This document shows positions 18,386-27,740 of a stretch of DNA of 64,000 bases, piece by piece. A program made the position numbers and the translations under genes. The notes below the pieces were generated by a model that did not search any database, was not told the origin of the DNA, and saw nothing but the letters and a program-made list of their open reading frames with translations. Source of the DNA: CAZVGZ01 sp964627605 (GTDB taxonomy: Bacteria > Latescibacterota > MWCZ01 > CAZVGZ01); assembly GCA_964627605.1 (NCBI GenBank), contig CAZVGZ010000001.1:212176-276175 (forward strand). Reading direction: 5' to 3'. Within the stretch, counting starts at the first letter, position 1; every line of letters begins with the position of its first letter.

Positions 18386-18977
18386 CGCCTATGCTCCTGG
18401 TTCACGTGGTCGCTCCTCGCGGCAATCCGCGTGATCCCCCGCGTATATAGAACGGAGAGATCATACGGATGAATTATACCAAATGCGTTGTCGTTAAAGG
18501 TAGGTCTCGCGTCAGTTATCCGGGATCACCACGCCCATCGTCTGTTCCCCAACACCTAGCGAGAGAAGATACATGTTCCCAGGCAGCGGCCCCTACACCT
18601 ACCAGATTGGCAAGACGATTCATCGCGCACCTCGTCTGATATGACCACTAACCTTGGGGCCTGTGACCGTTATATCATCGGCCCGAGCTGCGCGGGACTC
18701 GTCGCACAAAACGAGCTAACAAGAGGCGTGCGGAAGGGTGCCCAAATCTGAAATGACAAGCACTCACCCAAATATAAACGATAATTTACTAGAGACAACA
18801 CAGTCGGACGCTTCGCGCCTTTTTTTGCGGGCGTCTACGCCGCCCGCGTGGTTTTGAAGATGGAGCGAATCCTCGAACGCCAAACCTACATGGCGGCATC
18901 CAGTCGCACCAAACAGACCGCTCAAGGAAAACCAGGCCTGCGGCGGAGACGCAGGCCCAAAAACCACGCGAAGCGTG
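18386..18977. other. Gene-poor stretch with one hairpin and a possible protein remnant
   Basis: No complete gene is seen. On the minus strand a frame ending in TGA near 18508 reads PLPGNMYLLSLGVGEQTMGV, which looks like a protein C-terminus, but upstream it meets TAG twice and TGA within 25 codons. A perfect hairpin lies at 18935-18957 (arms GGCCTGCG and CGCAGGCC, 7-nt loop), just past the corrected end of the DUF6785 gene. It may be that gene's terminator. Confidence 0.4.
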
Positions 18978-20389
18978 TCACCAGGTGGAGACGCCGTGGT
19001 TCATCGGGTGGGCGATCTGTCCCATTATCGTGTCGATGAGCGCCCAGAGGCCGATGGCGGTGAAGTCGCCGACGACTACCCCGATGGCGGCGGGCTTTAT
19101 TCTACGGTATCCGGCTGCGCCCCCATTCTAAGTACCACCACTCTGATCACCCATCCGATGAGTAGCGATAGCCAGAGCATTTCCATCGTTGCGCTTTCGG
19201 CGAGGGCGAAGGCGAACGGGTAGAGGGGCCACCACTGGAATTTGCGGTGAAGCCAGATGAACCGCAGCATCGCCGCCGCGCCGCCGATCATGGTGAGAAG
19301 AACGGCTGTGTTGGGGCCGCTACGGTGAAGGATATACCTCTCTGCGGTCTCCCAGGGCCATGCTGCGGTGAAATTGAATGTTTGGGGGTTTAGATACTGG
19401 GCGCCGTGGGTGTAGGCGATGTATAGAACAGCAGCGAGGCTGAAAATGGAAGCCAAGCCGACACCGGCAAACATGAAGCTCATCATGCGACCAGGCGAGA
19501 TTTTGAGGACTGACGCCAATTTGAGTCCGTCCATCATGTTTGGTAGGATATTACCACGGGGCGCCATGGGCATCTGGTTACTCATGACCATCATACTGAC
19601 TGTTCGCGGCGTCATGTGCTCAGTGCCGGTGATGAGCGATGTGTTTATCATCGGGTCGAGGCTCGCGCTGCACCAGAATATTCCCCCGTCGGCTATGACG
19701 CGGGCAAGAATGATGATTATCGCGATCTGCACGATCAGCATCACCATCGCTGTGTCAAAGCCCATCCCAGAAGCGAGCGCCCAAGATAGATAGATCGCGC
19801 ATCCACCGACTATCCCCCAGAGCGACCATCCGAGAGCGCTGTCTTCAGATGATTCGGCGTCACCAGGATGCCATGTAAGGCGCCACGCCATTGAGAGACG
19901 CTCTCTAGCCGCCCACAACATATAGGCGACTGCGGCGAACGACGCACCAAGCCTGCTAAACCGAATCAGCATGCTGTAGCCGAAAGTCCAGTGCGCTGTA
20001 TATGCCTGCTCGCCCTGCCCGATGCCCACCAAAAGCATAAGCCATCCGACGAATAGCATCCCCAGCTCGAAACCCCAGAACCCAGCGGACACATCGGCGC
20101 GCATGAGGATCGCGATGCCGATCAGGGCTAGGTGAATCTCCACAAATGTGGTATCGAAGAGGCTGCGGAGTGCAGCGTCTTTGATGTTGAACAGTATGGG
20201 GACGGTCCCGAAAGTTCCCAGACGAAGATATGGCACTGAGGGAAAGTGAAAATGAAGGCCTTCAAGGAGCCTGAGGAGGAAAGGCAGCCCTACAGCGAGC
20301 CAGAAGACCCAGTCAGAGAAGAGCCGTTTGTTGAACGTGGGCTCCTCCTCTTCCCCCAAAACAGCCAGAGGTATCTGCGCCTCCAGCAA
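18978..20389 (-). pseudogene. DUF6785/DUF6784 membrane protein, N-truncated, C-terminal frameshift
   Basis: 19097-20389 (430 residues, TTG start) has about ten membrane helices and the family segments ADGGIFWCSASLDPMINTS and FQWWPLYPFAFALAESATME. Full-length relatives are usually about 600 or more residues with extra N-terminal helices, so this starts in mid-protein at IPLAVLGEEEEPTF. At the other end the frame stops at DTVE. The family C-terminus (GYRRIKPAAIGVVVGDFTAI and WALIDTIMGQIAHPMNHGV) continues in another frame to TGA at 18978-18980. One missing G in the five-G run at 19120-19124 restores it. The function is unknown; it is an oligopeptide-transporter-like fold by family. Confidence 0.8.
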
Positions 20390-20401
20390 ATCGGATAATC
20401 A

Positions 20402-20515
20402 TCACGCGAATCTACCACCCGATGAACACCGACAGCCAAAGATCTTCCATCGTCGCACTCTCAGCCAGCGCAAACCCAAACGGATATAACGGCCACCACG
20501 AATAGCTTCTGGGCA
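20402..20515 (-). pseudogene. C-terminal remnant of a second DUF6785 gene
   Basis: The minus strand reads SWWPLYPFGFALAESATMED then LWLSVFIGW, TAG (20412-20414), IRVMIIRFAGGA. This closely parallels the C-terminal region of the copy at 18978-20389 and is followed, without a gap, by the middle of that copy. A deletion between tandem paralogues, or an assembly join, created the junction near 20385. The upstream border near 20510 abuts a plus-strand gene. Confidence 0.72.
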
Positions 20516-21544
20516 CAGATAACCAACCTGCTGGACTCGCACGACAGGTTCGCCGTTATCAGACCGAACACCGTACAGGCGGGCGTGCGCGCTGCGGAGA
20601 TGGCTGAACGGCCTCGTGAAGTGTTGAGCGAACTTGCCACCGGCAACACACGGTTCAAAGCGTTGTGGCAGCAGTTTTTGGACCGGCGGGCGCATGTCGC
20701 GGTAACACACGGCCAACCTTTGAGGTCCGGGCCCAAGGGCGGATTTGACAGGGCGATTATCGCCGCGATATCTCGACGCCCCCTTGATCCGACGGTAGCA
20801 GCGATGGTGGATTCAGGCAGACCGGTAGAGATAGATATCCGCACCTACATCGGCCCAGAGGGTGATCCCTCGCTCGTATCGGGTGTCGGTCCATCCGAGC
20901 TCTCCGACGAGTTGAAGGAAGAGATCCGCGATCTGATGATGAGGTCGAGCCGACGAGCTCAGGGAGCACCAATCTACATCCCTCGGTTGATGAGAATCCC
21001 CGACTACGCTTTCTCACCTCTGCCTGGTACCGACGAAGCCGAAGACCTCAATCCCGACGCCTTTATGCAACTGGCCAGTCGCGTTGGGGTTAGCCGCGCC
21101 CTGGGGGTATTGCCTATTCTACCCAACCTATCCGATTCCGTTCCCGCGCCTCTTCCACAGGTACCCGAGCAATACAACGCGATGCCCATAGGCCAAGTGA
21201 TTCTCCGATGGCAGCGGCACGACAGCAGCGCAACGGCGGTTTTTGTTAGGAGATTTAGGATCTTTGGTGAGGACCACGGGCGCTGGCGACACGAGCTCCA
21301 GTCGTATCACGAGATTCTGCAGACACGCCAGCAAGTTCTCACCTTGGCCGATTCATTGGCGGGCTCGACCGCACGATCGCGAGCAGTTGAGATTCCTCCG
21401 CTTCCCGACTCTCCCGGTTATCGGCGACCGCCAGGACAGAGAGCGGTTTACGATACGCTTCTCGCATAGGGTACCGTTGCGGAGCTAAAAGAGTGGAGAA
21501 CTGCTCTAGAACGATGGCACGAGGATGCCCGACAGCGGTGGTAA
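20510..21544 (+). pseudogene. Unrecognised protein gene, 5'-truncated, with internal TAG
   Basis: Protein-like sequence is open from about 20510 (SFWAQITNLLDSHDRFAVIR). The first conventional start, GTG at 20585, lies inside this, so the true N-terminus was lost where the DUF6785 remnant begins. The frame runs to TAG at 21467-21469 (YDTLLA-stop) and continues in the same frame as GTVAELKEWRTALERWHEDA to TAA at 21542-21544. The content is charged, helical and proline-rich, with no signal peptide or membrane helix. I do not recognise the family. Confidence 0.55.
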
Positions 21545-21645
21545 TCGTCGCAGGTACGTCGCAAATATGTTTGGCAGCCAGCCGGCGGTCAGAGGTTCTC
21601 TCTGGGCCGCAGAGGGTTCTTGCTTGATGCGTCCCGAAGAGCATA

Positions 21646-22713
21646 CTAACCGTAAAACCAGTCTACACCAATACGACGAACGCGGAGGCGGTTGAGAATG
21701 CCGCCGGTCTCCTCTGCTGATCCGGCACAGTAGGCCAGGAGTACGGCGTCGTCAAGCATGTGTATCGCGGTGTAGCAATATCCAGCGTCAGGATCATCTT
21801 CAAGAGCTCTGTGGTGTCCCCAGGTGGCTCCGTCATCGCTGCTGATGGCTGAGACCAGCGGGGTGCGCTGCTCGCTGTTATCTGGATGCGGGAACCTGCC
21901 TGAATGATCGTTCCATACCGCCAGCAGGTCGCCGCTGGGCAGTCTTTTCACGGACATTGGGGATGTCGGAGAGTGGAATTCAGTCGGCTCAGGTTGAGAC
22001 CAGGTTTGACCCTGGTCGCTGGAACAGCTCGCCCACTGTCTGCCGGTGCTGGTCCTAAGCCACGAGAACAGCCGCTCGTCTTTGAGCTCAATAACTCCAG
22101 GTTCTTGTATCCCTGCGCTACTGTGTTCAGGTAGCGCCCACCATGTCTCGGCTTCGGTCCAGGTCTCGCCACAGTCGTCTGATAGGTAGAAAAACAACAC
22201 CCCGCGACTGTCCATCGTTGACCACTCTGACCGACTTTCGGCCTTCATACGGTGAAACGACGCTGGCACGACAAGTCGCCCCGATGAAAGCTGAATCATT
22301 CTGTCGTTGTTTACGACAAAGTATCCAGGCGCTGCAATCGCCAAAATCGGATCGCTCCAACTCTCGGCATCATCGGCTGTGATACTGATCCTCACTCGGC
22401 AGTCGTGCCAACCGTGCTTGATGAGGTAGCCAAGGAGAGCCCTACCGTCGTTTAAACGCAGCAGCGAGACGCTCATCACGTTCATGTCGCCTTGGTTCGT
22501 GACCAAAATCTGGTCGCTGTCATCCCACGACTTGCCGTCGTCATTAGAATAGCGCACGGCTATGTGTGCTGGCGCGTTGTCACCGCCATCGTCGCCAACG
22601 AAGTGTGTATATGCGAACATAATCCGACCGTCGCTCAGCGTAAGAAAACTGCCCTCAGAGTTGCGCGGGTTGTTCCCTGTCGGGTCAAGCTGAAGAACGA
22701 TGTCGTTTGTCAT
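21646..22713 (-). CDS. Sialidase-like BNR-repeat protein
   Basis: 355 residues, one six-bladed beta-propeller. Asp-box repeats are visible: SNDDGKSWD (about 51), SDDCGETWTE (about 176), SSDQGQTWSQ (about 230) and SSDDGATWG (about 295). It has no signal peptide, so it is probably cytoplasmic or exported another way. Family members include exo-alpha-sialidases and many sugar-active relatives of unknown specificity; I could not place the full catalytic Tyr/Glu/Arg set. An array of phased GCGC sites lies about 95-150 bp upstream of the start. Confidence 0.85.
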   Translation of the reverse strand: MTNDIVLQLDPTGNNPRNSEGSFLTLSDGRIMFAYTHFVGDDGGDNAPAHIAVRYSNDDGKSWDDSDQILVTNQGDMNVMSVSLLRLNDGRALLGYLIKHGWHDCRVRISITADDAESWSDPILAIAAPGYFVVNNDRMIQLSSGRLVVPASFHRMKAESRSEWSTMDSRGVLFFYLSDDCGETWTEAETWWALPEHSSAGIQEPGVIELKDERLFSWLRTSTGRQWASCSSDQGQTWSQPEPTEFHSPTSPMSVKRLPSGDLLAVWNDHSGRFPHPDNSEQRTPLVSAISSDDGATWGHHRALEDDPDAGYCYTAIHMLDDAVLLAYCAGSAEETGGILNRLRVRRIGVDWFYG

Positions 22714-22807
22714 TGGTGTCTGTCCCTATTTTTCGGTTAGTGTTTCAATCTATGCGATGGTGTTCTTGCCTACCTCTGCCACCTGATCGATCCCATACGT
22801 CTATAAA

Positions 22808-22863
22808 TGCGCGGCCGCACAACAGATGTGCGCAGAATGCGCAGGATTGCGCCAGAAATGCGC
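22808..22863 (-). promoter_or_regulatory. Phased GCGC array upstream of the sialidase gene
   Basis: TGCGC occurs at 22808, 22829, 22838, 22848 and 22859. Read in the direction of the sialidase gene, the spacings are 11, 10, 9 and 21 bp, about one or two helical turns. The same layout (11, 9, 9, 22) lies upstream of the sugar transporter at 35424-35478. It is a likely binding region for a multimeric regulator. Confidence 0.5.
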
Positions 22864-22869
22864 GAAAAA

Positions 22870-23060
22870 CTACTTAGTTCCAGTGTCATCAAGGAGCATC
22901 ACGTGCACTTCCGAAGGACCGTGGACACCGATCATCAGATTCAGCTCAATGTCCGCTGTTTTGCTGGGGCCGGTGATCATGTTGATGCATGATGATAGTC
23001 GGTCGGGGTAGTCGCTGCGGATGGTGGAGGTCAACTGGCGCTCGAGAAACCGTCGAGTAT
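22870..23060 (-). pseudogene. C-terminal remnant of a LutC-like LUD-domain protein
   Basis: The minus strand reads RQLTSTIRSDYPDRLSSCIN, then MITGPSKTADIELNLMIGVH and GPSEVHVMLLDD, ending TAG at 22870-22872. ITGPSxTADIExxLxxGVHGPxExHV is the conserved C-terminal motif of LUD proteins (LutC, lactate utilisation). The first 120 or so residues are missing: accC ends immediately upstream at 23065. There is no start codon in a sensible place. Confidence 0.82.
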
Positions 23061-23064
23061 AAAG

Positions 23065-24411
23065 TCAGTTGCCCAGCTTGGACTCGACGAACGTCAAGTC
23101 GTAGTCGCCAGCGCGAAAGCTTGGATGGGCCATAACAGCCTGGTGGAACGGGATGGTTGTTGGGACGCCATCGATGTAGAACTCCTCCAAAGAGCGTTCC
23201 ATTCGAGCGATCGCCTCATCGCGGCAGTCGCCGTGGGTTATCAGCTTAGCGATCATCGAGTCGTAATACTGTGGAATCTGGTAGTTGTCGTAAACGTGGG
23301 TATCCACGCGGACGCCAAAACCGCCTGGTGTGTGGAAATAGGTGATCGTGCCAGGCGTCGGTCTGAAATCGGCTTTGGTGTCCTCGGCGTTTATTCGGCA
23401 TTCGATGGAGTGCCCGGTGAGCGCCACATCTTCCTGCCCAAACGACAGTGGTGCCTCTGCTGCGATGCTGATCTGCTCTTTTACTATGTCTATCCCAGTC
23501 GCCATTTCAGTGACCGGGTGTTCGACCTGAACCCGGGTGTTCATCTCCATGAAGTAGAACCGCTCACCATCACTGTCCAGGAGAAACTCAATGGTGCCAG
23601 CGTTGCGATAGTCAACCGCTTTGGCCCCTGCCACCGCAGCCTCTCCCATCGCTTTCCTGACCTCATTAGATATACCTGGGGAAGGCGCTTCCTCAAGAAG
23701 TTTTTGGCTCCGGCGCTGGATGCTACAGTTTCGCTCACCAAGGTGGATGGTGCCGCCGCGTTGATCGCCCAAAATCTGTACCTCAACATGCCGTGGGTTC
23801 ACGACTCGTTTTTCCAGGTAGAGCGATCCATCTCCGAAGACCGCCTCCGCCTCGGCGCTAGAGACAGCGAACGCCCGCGCTATCTGATCGGAGCTGTCAA
23901 CGTAGCGTATGCCCCGTCCGCCGCCGCCGGAGACGGCCTTGACAACAACAGGATAGCCGATCTGGTCGGCGACCTCACGGGCGTGGGCGACCGACTCCAC
24001 AACACCCTCAGAGCCTGGAACCACCGGAACCCCTGCTTCAGCCATTATCCGTTTTGCTGATGCTTTGTCGCCTAGAAGCCTGATCTGGGCTGCGGTTGGA
24101 CCGATGAACGAGAGTTCGCACGCCTCTGCTATCTCTGCGAAGCGAGCGTTCTCTGCGAGAAATCCATAGCCAGGATGAATCGCTTGCGCCCCGGTGACCT
24201 CCGCTGCCGAGATAATGGCCGGGATGTTGTTGTAACTGCGGTCCGGCGGCGCTGGGCCGATGCATACGTCTTCGTCGGCCAACCTGACGTGGAGGCTCAT
24301 CTCGTCGGCTTCGGAGTAGACGGCGACGGTTCCTATGCCCATCTCTTTGCAGGCGCGGATGACCCGCAGCGCTATCTCACCACGATTTGCAACAAGTATC
24401 TTGTCAAACAT
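23065..24411 (-). CDS. accC: Acetyl-CoA carboxylase, biotin carboxylase subunit
   Basis: 448 residues, standard length. The ATP-grasp enzyme carboxylates biotin on AccB with bicarbonate and ATP, the first step of fatty-acid synthesis. The start MFDKILVANRGEIALRVIRA is typical. The glycine-rich ATP loop KAVSGGGGRGIRYV (about 158-171) and the active-site EMNTRVQVEHPVTEM region (about 287-301) are intact. It lies 84 bp downstream of accB in the order M24 peptidase, efp, accB, accC found in many bacteria. Confidence 0.98.
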   Translation of the reverse strand: MFDKILVANRGEIALRVIRACKEMGIGTVAVYSEADEMSLHVRLADEDVCIGPAPPDRSYNNIPAIISAAEVTGAQAIHPGYGFLAENARFAEIAEACELSFIGPTAAQIRLLGDKASAKRIMAEAGVPVVPGSEGVVESVAHAREVADQIGYPVVVKAVSGGGGRGIRYVDSSDQIARAFAVSSAEAEAVFGDGSLYLEKRVVNPRHVEVQILGDQRGGTIHLGERNCSIQRRSQKLLEEAPSPGISNEVRKAMGEAAVAGAKAVDYRNAGTIEFLLDSDGERFYFMEMNTRVQVEHPVTEMATGIDIVKEQISIAAEAPLSFGQEDVALTGHSIECRINAEDTKADFRPTPGTITYFHTPGGFGVRVDTHVYDNYQIPQYYDSMIAKLITHGDCRDEAIARMERSLEEFYIDGVPTTIPFHQAVMAHPSFRAGDYDLTFVESKLGN

Positions 24412-24495
24412 ATTTTCTATTCGTCGTCGGGGACCAGGTGGTCGTCGGAGGCAAGAATATGGCTGTCAGGCTAGTAGACCATCATCAAGAGCGGA

Positions 24496-24948
24496 TCAAC
24501 CTGGGCGAATCGTAAGAAGGGGTTGTCCAAACTCCACCGGCTGGCCGTTCTCCACCAGTATCGCCTCGACGGTGCCCGTTATGTCGGCCTCGATCTCGTT
24601 CATTAGCTTCATGGCTTCGACAATACACAGCACCTGTCCGATCTGAACTCCGTCGCCGACACCCACAAAAGGATCGGCGTCTGGTGAGGGCGAGCGATAG
24701 AATGTACCAACCATTGGTGATTTGAGCGCGTGGCCGTCGGCCTCTTCAGGGGCCGAAGGCTGCTCCTGCACCGTTTGCGGAGCCTGAGATAAATCTGTGG
24801 CAGACCGCGTATAGGAGATATGCGGCGGCGCACCAGAAGATTTGACTATCCGTATTTTCTCGTCGCCCTGGGCGACTTCGAGCTCAGATATCTCACTGGC
24901 TTCAACCAGCTCAATGAGAGCGCGAATCTCAGCCAATTTCACAAACAT
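24496..24948 (-). CDS. accB: Biotin carboxyl carrier protein
   Basis: About 150 residues. An N-terminal helix (KLAEIRALIELVEASEISEL) is followed by a Pro/Ala-rich linker and the biotinyl domain with CIVEAMKLMNEIEA; the Lys of EAMKL is the biotin site. ATG at 24948 directly follows GGGGAG, and GTG at 24942 has a better-spaced ribosome site, so the start may be two codons later. An upstream in-frame start at 24990 adds 14 residues not seen in the family. Confidence 0.96.
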   Translation of the reverse strand: MFVKLAEIRALIELVEASEISELEVAQGDEKIRIVKSSGAPPHISYTRSATDLSQAPQTVQEQPSAPEEADGHALKSPMVGTFYRSPSPDADPFVGVGDGVQIGQVLCIVEAMKLMNEIEADITGTVEAILVENGQPVEFGQPLLTIRPG

Positions 24949-25031
24949 CTCCCCGCCAAGATGGTTTTTTCTAGAACCTAGCTGCACCATCGTTGGGCGT
25001 TTTTTTTGGCTTACAGTTCCATGCGATAGGG

Positions 25032-25592
25032 CTAATTGACACGCTCCATATAATCGCCGGTGCGTGTATCCACCCTGACGGTGGTGCCCTCCTCCAAAAA
25101 CAGAGGCACCATAACCGTCGCTCCTGATTCCAATGTCGCTGGTTTGGTACCGCCCTGAGCGGTGTCACCGCGAACACCAGGGTCGGTCTGCACCACCTTT
25201 AGCTCAACGTGGGCTGGCAGCTCTACCGAGAGGGCGCGGCCTTTGCCCACGACGACAGTACATATCTCATTTTCACGCATCAGTCCGATGATGTCAGTGA
25301 CCAGCGCCTGATTTACCGCCGACTGTTCGTAGGTGTTCTGATCCATAAAATAATAAATATCGCCGGTGTTGTAGAGGTACTCCATCTGCCGACGCTCCAC
25401 GCGCACCTCTTCGAGCTTGGTGCCAGAATCGAATGTTCGCTCCAAGATCGACCCGGTCTCGACGTTTCTAAGTTTTGTGCGGACAAACGCTCCGCCTTTG
25501 CCTGGCTTGACGTGTTGAAATTCGACTATTGTCATCGTCGCACCATCCAGATCAAATGTAAAGCCGTTGCGAAAATCCTTGGTTGTCGCCAC
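25032..25592 (-). CDS. efp: Elongation factor P
   Basis: 186 residues with the three beta-barrel domains of EF-P. The tip loop reads PGKGGAF with Lys32 at the position modified by beta-lysylation in EpmA-type organisms; no modification enzyme lies in the window. It relieves ribosome stalling at polyproline. It ends DYMERVN-TAG, the normal C-terminus, which is good evidence that TAG terminates translation here. Confidence 0.98.
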   Translation of the reverse strand: MATTKDFRNGFTFDLDGATMTIVEFQHVKPGKGGAFVRTKLRNVETGSILERTFDSGTKLEEVRVERRQMEYLYNTGDIYYFMDQNTYEQSAVNQALVTDIIGLMRENEICTVVVGKGRALSVELPAHVELKVVQTDPGVRGDTAQGGTKPATLESGATVMVPLFLEEGTTVRVDTRTGDYMERVN

Positions 25593-25650
25593 TACTGTTC
25601 CCCTTCCAGTGGCCGAGCTACTGTCGGCCTATCTGATCGCCTCTACTCTG

Positions 25651-26739
25651 TCAGTGATCAACAATCATCAGCTCTTTTGGAGTGGTGGTAAGATTTCGGT
25701 GGGTTTTCCCGGTTATCACTATAAGGTCTTCTGTCCGCACGCCTCCCCACCCTGGTAGATAGATACCCGGTTCGATGGTGATGACCATACCGTTTTTGAG
25801 AATCTGCTCGCTTTTCGCAGAGATTCTTGGGTCCTCGTGAACGTTGAGACCGACGCCGTGCCCTAGCGAGTGCCCGAAGGCGTCGCCGTAACCAGCATCG
25901 TGGATCACCTCACGGGCACATTCGTCCAGATCGCTGGCCGCCACCGACTCACCTGCCATCTCCAGTGCCGCGTCCTGCGCGCGTCCGACTATATCGTGAA
26001 CCTCTACCAGCTTGTCGCTCGGCGGCCCCATACTGATGGTGCGGGTAAGGTCGGAGGCGTACCCCTCATAAAATACTCCGAAATCAATCGTTACCATTTC
26101 GCCAGATTCGACGATCTTTTCGGTGGCGACTCCGTGAGGTAGCGCCGCCCTTTTCCCAGAAGCGACGATGGTGCCAAAACAGGTGCTTTCGGCACCGCGC
26201 AGCCTGGCTTGATAGTCGATCTCGGCACCAACTTCTCGCTCCGTCATCCCCACTCTAATGCGGTCCACCACCTCCAGCAAGACAGCGTCGGTGATCTCTT
26301 GCGCTTTGGCGATAAGCTCTATCTCATGTTGGTCCTTGATCGCGGCTTGAGGGTCCACCAGCCCGCTTATCGGTACCCACTCAATCCCATTAGTGTCAGC
26401 TGTAAGGGTTGCGAAATCTTTGTAGGAGAGTATCGCGCTCTGAAACGCGATCCGCGAACCGCTCGCGCGCTCGGTGGCAAGCTCTTTTACCCTTGGGATC
26501 ATGCCATCTTTGGCGATGACCAGCTCGCAGTGAGGTGATTCGCCTGCGGCCTGCTCTTCATACCTGAAATCAGTAACGAGGTGCTGACCATCTTCAAAAA
26601 CAAGCAGAGCACCTGACGACCCGCTGAAGCCGGAGAGATATCTTACGTGCTCCAGTTTAGAGATTAGCGCAGCCTGACAACCCTCGTTGGACAACTGCTG
26701 TCGCAAGGCATCGATGCGGAGTAGTGCAGTTTCGATCAT
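25651..26739 (-). CDS. M24 Xaa-Pro aminopeptidase
   Basis: 362 residues from the ATG at 26739 (MIETALLRIDALRQQL); the frame is open upstream to 26796 but that extension looks unlike the family. An N-terminal creatinase-like domain is followed by the pita-bread peptidase fold. Metal ligands are visible in VTIDFGVFYEGYASDLTRT (two Asp), GHSLGHGVGLNVHE (His), GMVITIEPGIYLPGWGG (Glu) and VRTEDLIVI (Glu). It removes N-terminal residues ahead of proline. It lies directly upstream of efp, a widely conserved pairing. Confidence 0.95.
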   Translation of the reverse strand: MIETALLRIDALRQQLSNEGCQAALISKLEHVRYLSGFSGSSGALLVFEDGQHLVTDFRYEEQAAGESPHCELVIAKDGMIPRVKELATERASGSRIAFQSAILSYKDFATLTADTNGIEWVPISGLVDPQAAIKDQHEIELIAKAQEITDAVLLEVVDRIRVGMTEREVGAEIDYQARLRGAESTCFGTIVASGKRAALPHGVATEKIVESGEMVTIDFGVFYEGYASDLTRTISMGPPSDKLVEVHDIVGRAQDAALEMAGESVAASDLDECAREVIHDAGYGDAFGHSLGHGVGLNVHEDPRISAKSEQILKNGMVITIEPGIYLPGWGGVRTEDLIVITGKTHRNLTTTPKELMIVDH

Positions 26740-27043
26740 ATGCTTGTTACAGAGGTAGGTGCAGGGCCGACGTTTTGAACTTGTCAAACGTACCATTTGG
26801 CGATGGCAAGGTCAATTGTTTCAGAAGGGGGAGCGATGCCGTCGCGCCGGACTCCAGGTAAAACTAGACCGCACTGAAAGCGAACCTGTCTGTCGATGGG
26901 GAACAGAAGCATCGTCTCGTGCTGGCAGGTGTGTAACATTTCGCTGGCGAGCGTATCTGAAAGTGGTGTAACACCAAAAACGCTTAACGCTCTTGACCTG
27001 CCCCTCATAGTCGGTCCACTTTGAAAGTTAGTATTGGGCCATC
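26740..27043. other. Intergenic, no gene seen
   Basis: I see no convincing protein frame, tRNA or strong hairpin between the divergently placed M24 peptidase and the plus-strand histidine-kinase remnant. The promoter of the peptidase-efp-acc operon should lie here, but I cannot fix its boxes. Confidence 0.4.
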
Positions 27044-27660
27044 GTGAGTGTGTGGGGTCGGGGGGAGCTCCAAAACTCTTTTGAGCGGCAGCGCGAGTTG
27101 GCTGAAGAGCTTAAAGATGCTTTGGAAGCCGAAAAAGAGCCGGCGGCCTTGAAGTCACGATTCGTCTCAATGGCATCTCATGAGTTTAGAACGCCACTGT
27201 CGATGATAATGTCGTCGGCAGACATGATTACTAGATACGGCGATCGCATGGACGCGGAGCAGCACGCCGAGAGGCTGGAGAAGATCCTCCTGATCGGCAG
27301 GGCAGACGCCAATCATCTAGAGTTCGATTCGGCGCGAATAGACGGAAGAGAGTGCAGGAACCCACCACATCAACTTCACCGCTGTAGGGGAAGCGATAGC
27401 CGATGTAGACGAGAAGCTTGTTCGACTGGTGTTGACCAATCTTCTCTCCAACGCTATTAAGTAATAATCCGAAAGGAACAACTGTGACCGTCGCGTTTCC
27501 GTGCTAGCTGCACGGCGGGTCGTCTTTTCCAGCGATATCCAAGGGGCGAATCTTTTCTTTGTCGGTGTTGTGAATTCATGTGGGGGCGCCCACATATCCA
27601 CTCGAAAATAAGCAAAACGTTTTTGAATCTGCCGCGAGGGAGAAACCCCAAGAGAACGTG
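27044..27660 (+). pseudogene. Histidine kinase remnant
   Basis: The first frame has a coiled linker and an intact H-box, FVSMASHEFRTPLSMIMSSA, then decays after about residue 95. In another frame HHINFTAVGEAIADVDEKLV leads into RLVLTNLLSNAIK, the N-box, followed at once by TAA TAA. A third frame further on shows ENKQNVFESAAR, resembling the G-box region. The segment between H-box and N-box is shortened. Several deletions and shifts make this clearly dead. Confidence 0.8.
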
Positions 27661-27740
27661 TGGGCAAGCGGCGGTGATATGTAGAGTGGTGATAGATGAG
27701 CTATCATCGATACGAATCGAATTAGTTGTGGAGGTTGAGA

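Noticed and set aside
18848..19223. Short plus-strand frames between 18.8 and 19.2 kb
   Set aside because: They lie opposite the corrected C-terminus of the DUF6785 gene or across a hairpin and have no protein-like pattern.
23125..24060. Long open frame on the plus strand opposite accC
   Set aside because: It is the antisense shadow of a strongly conserved gene. It has no ribosome site and no recognisable domain.
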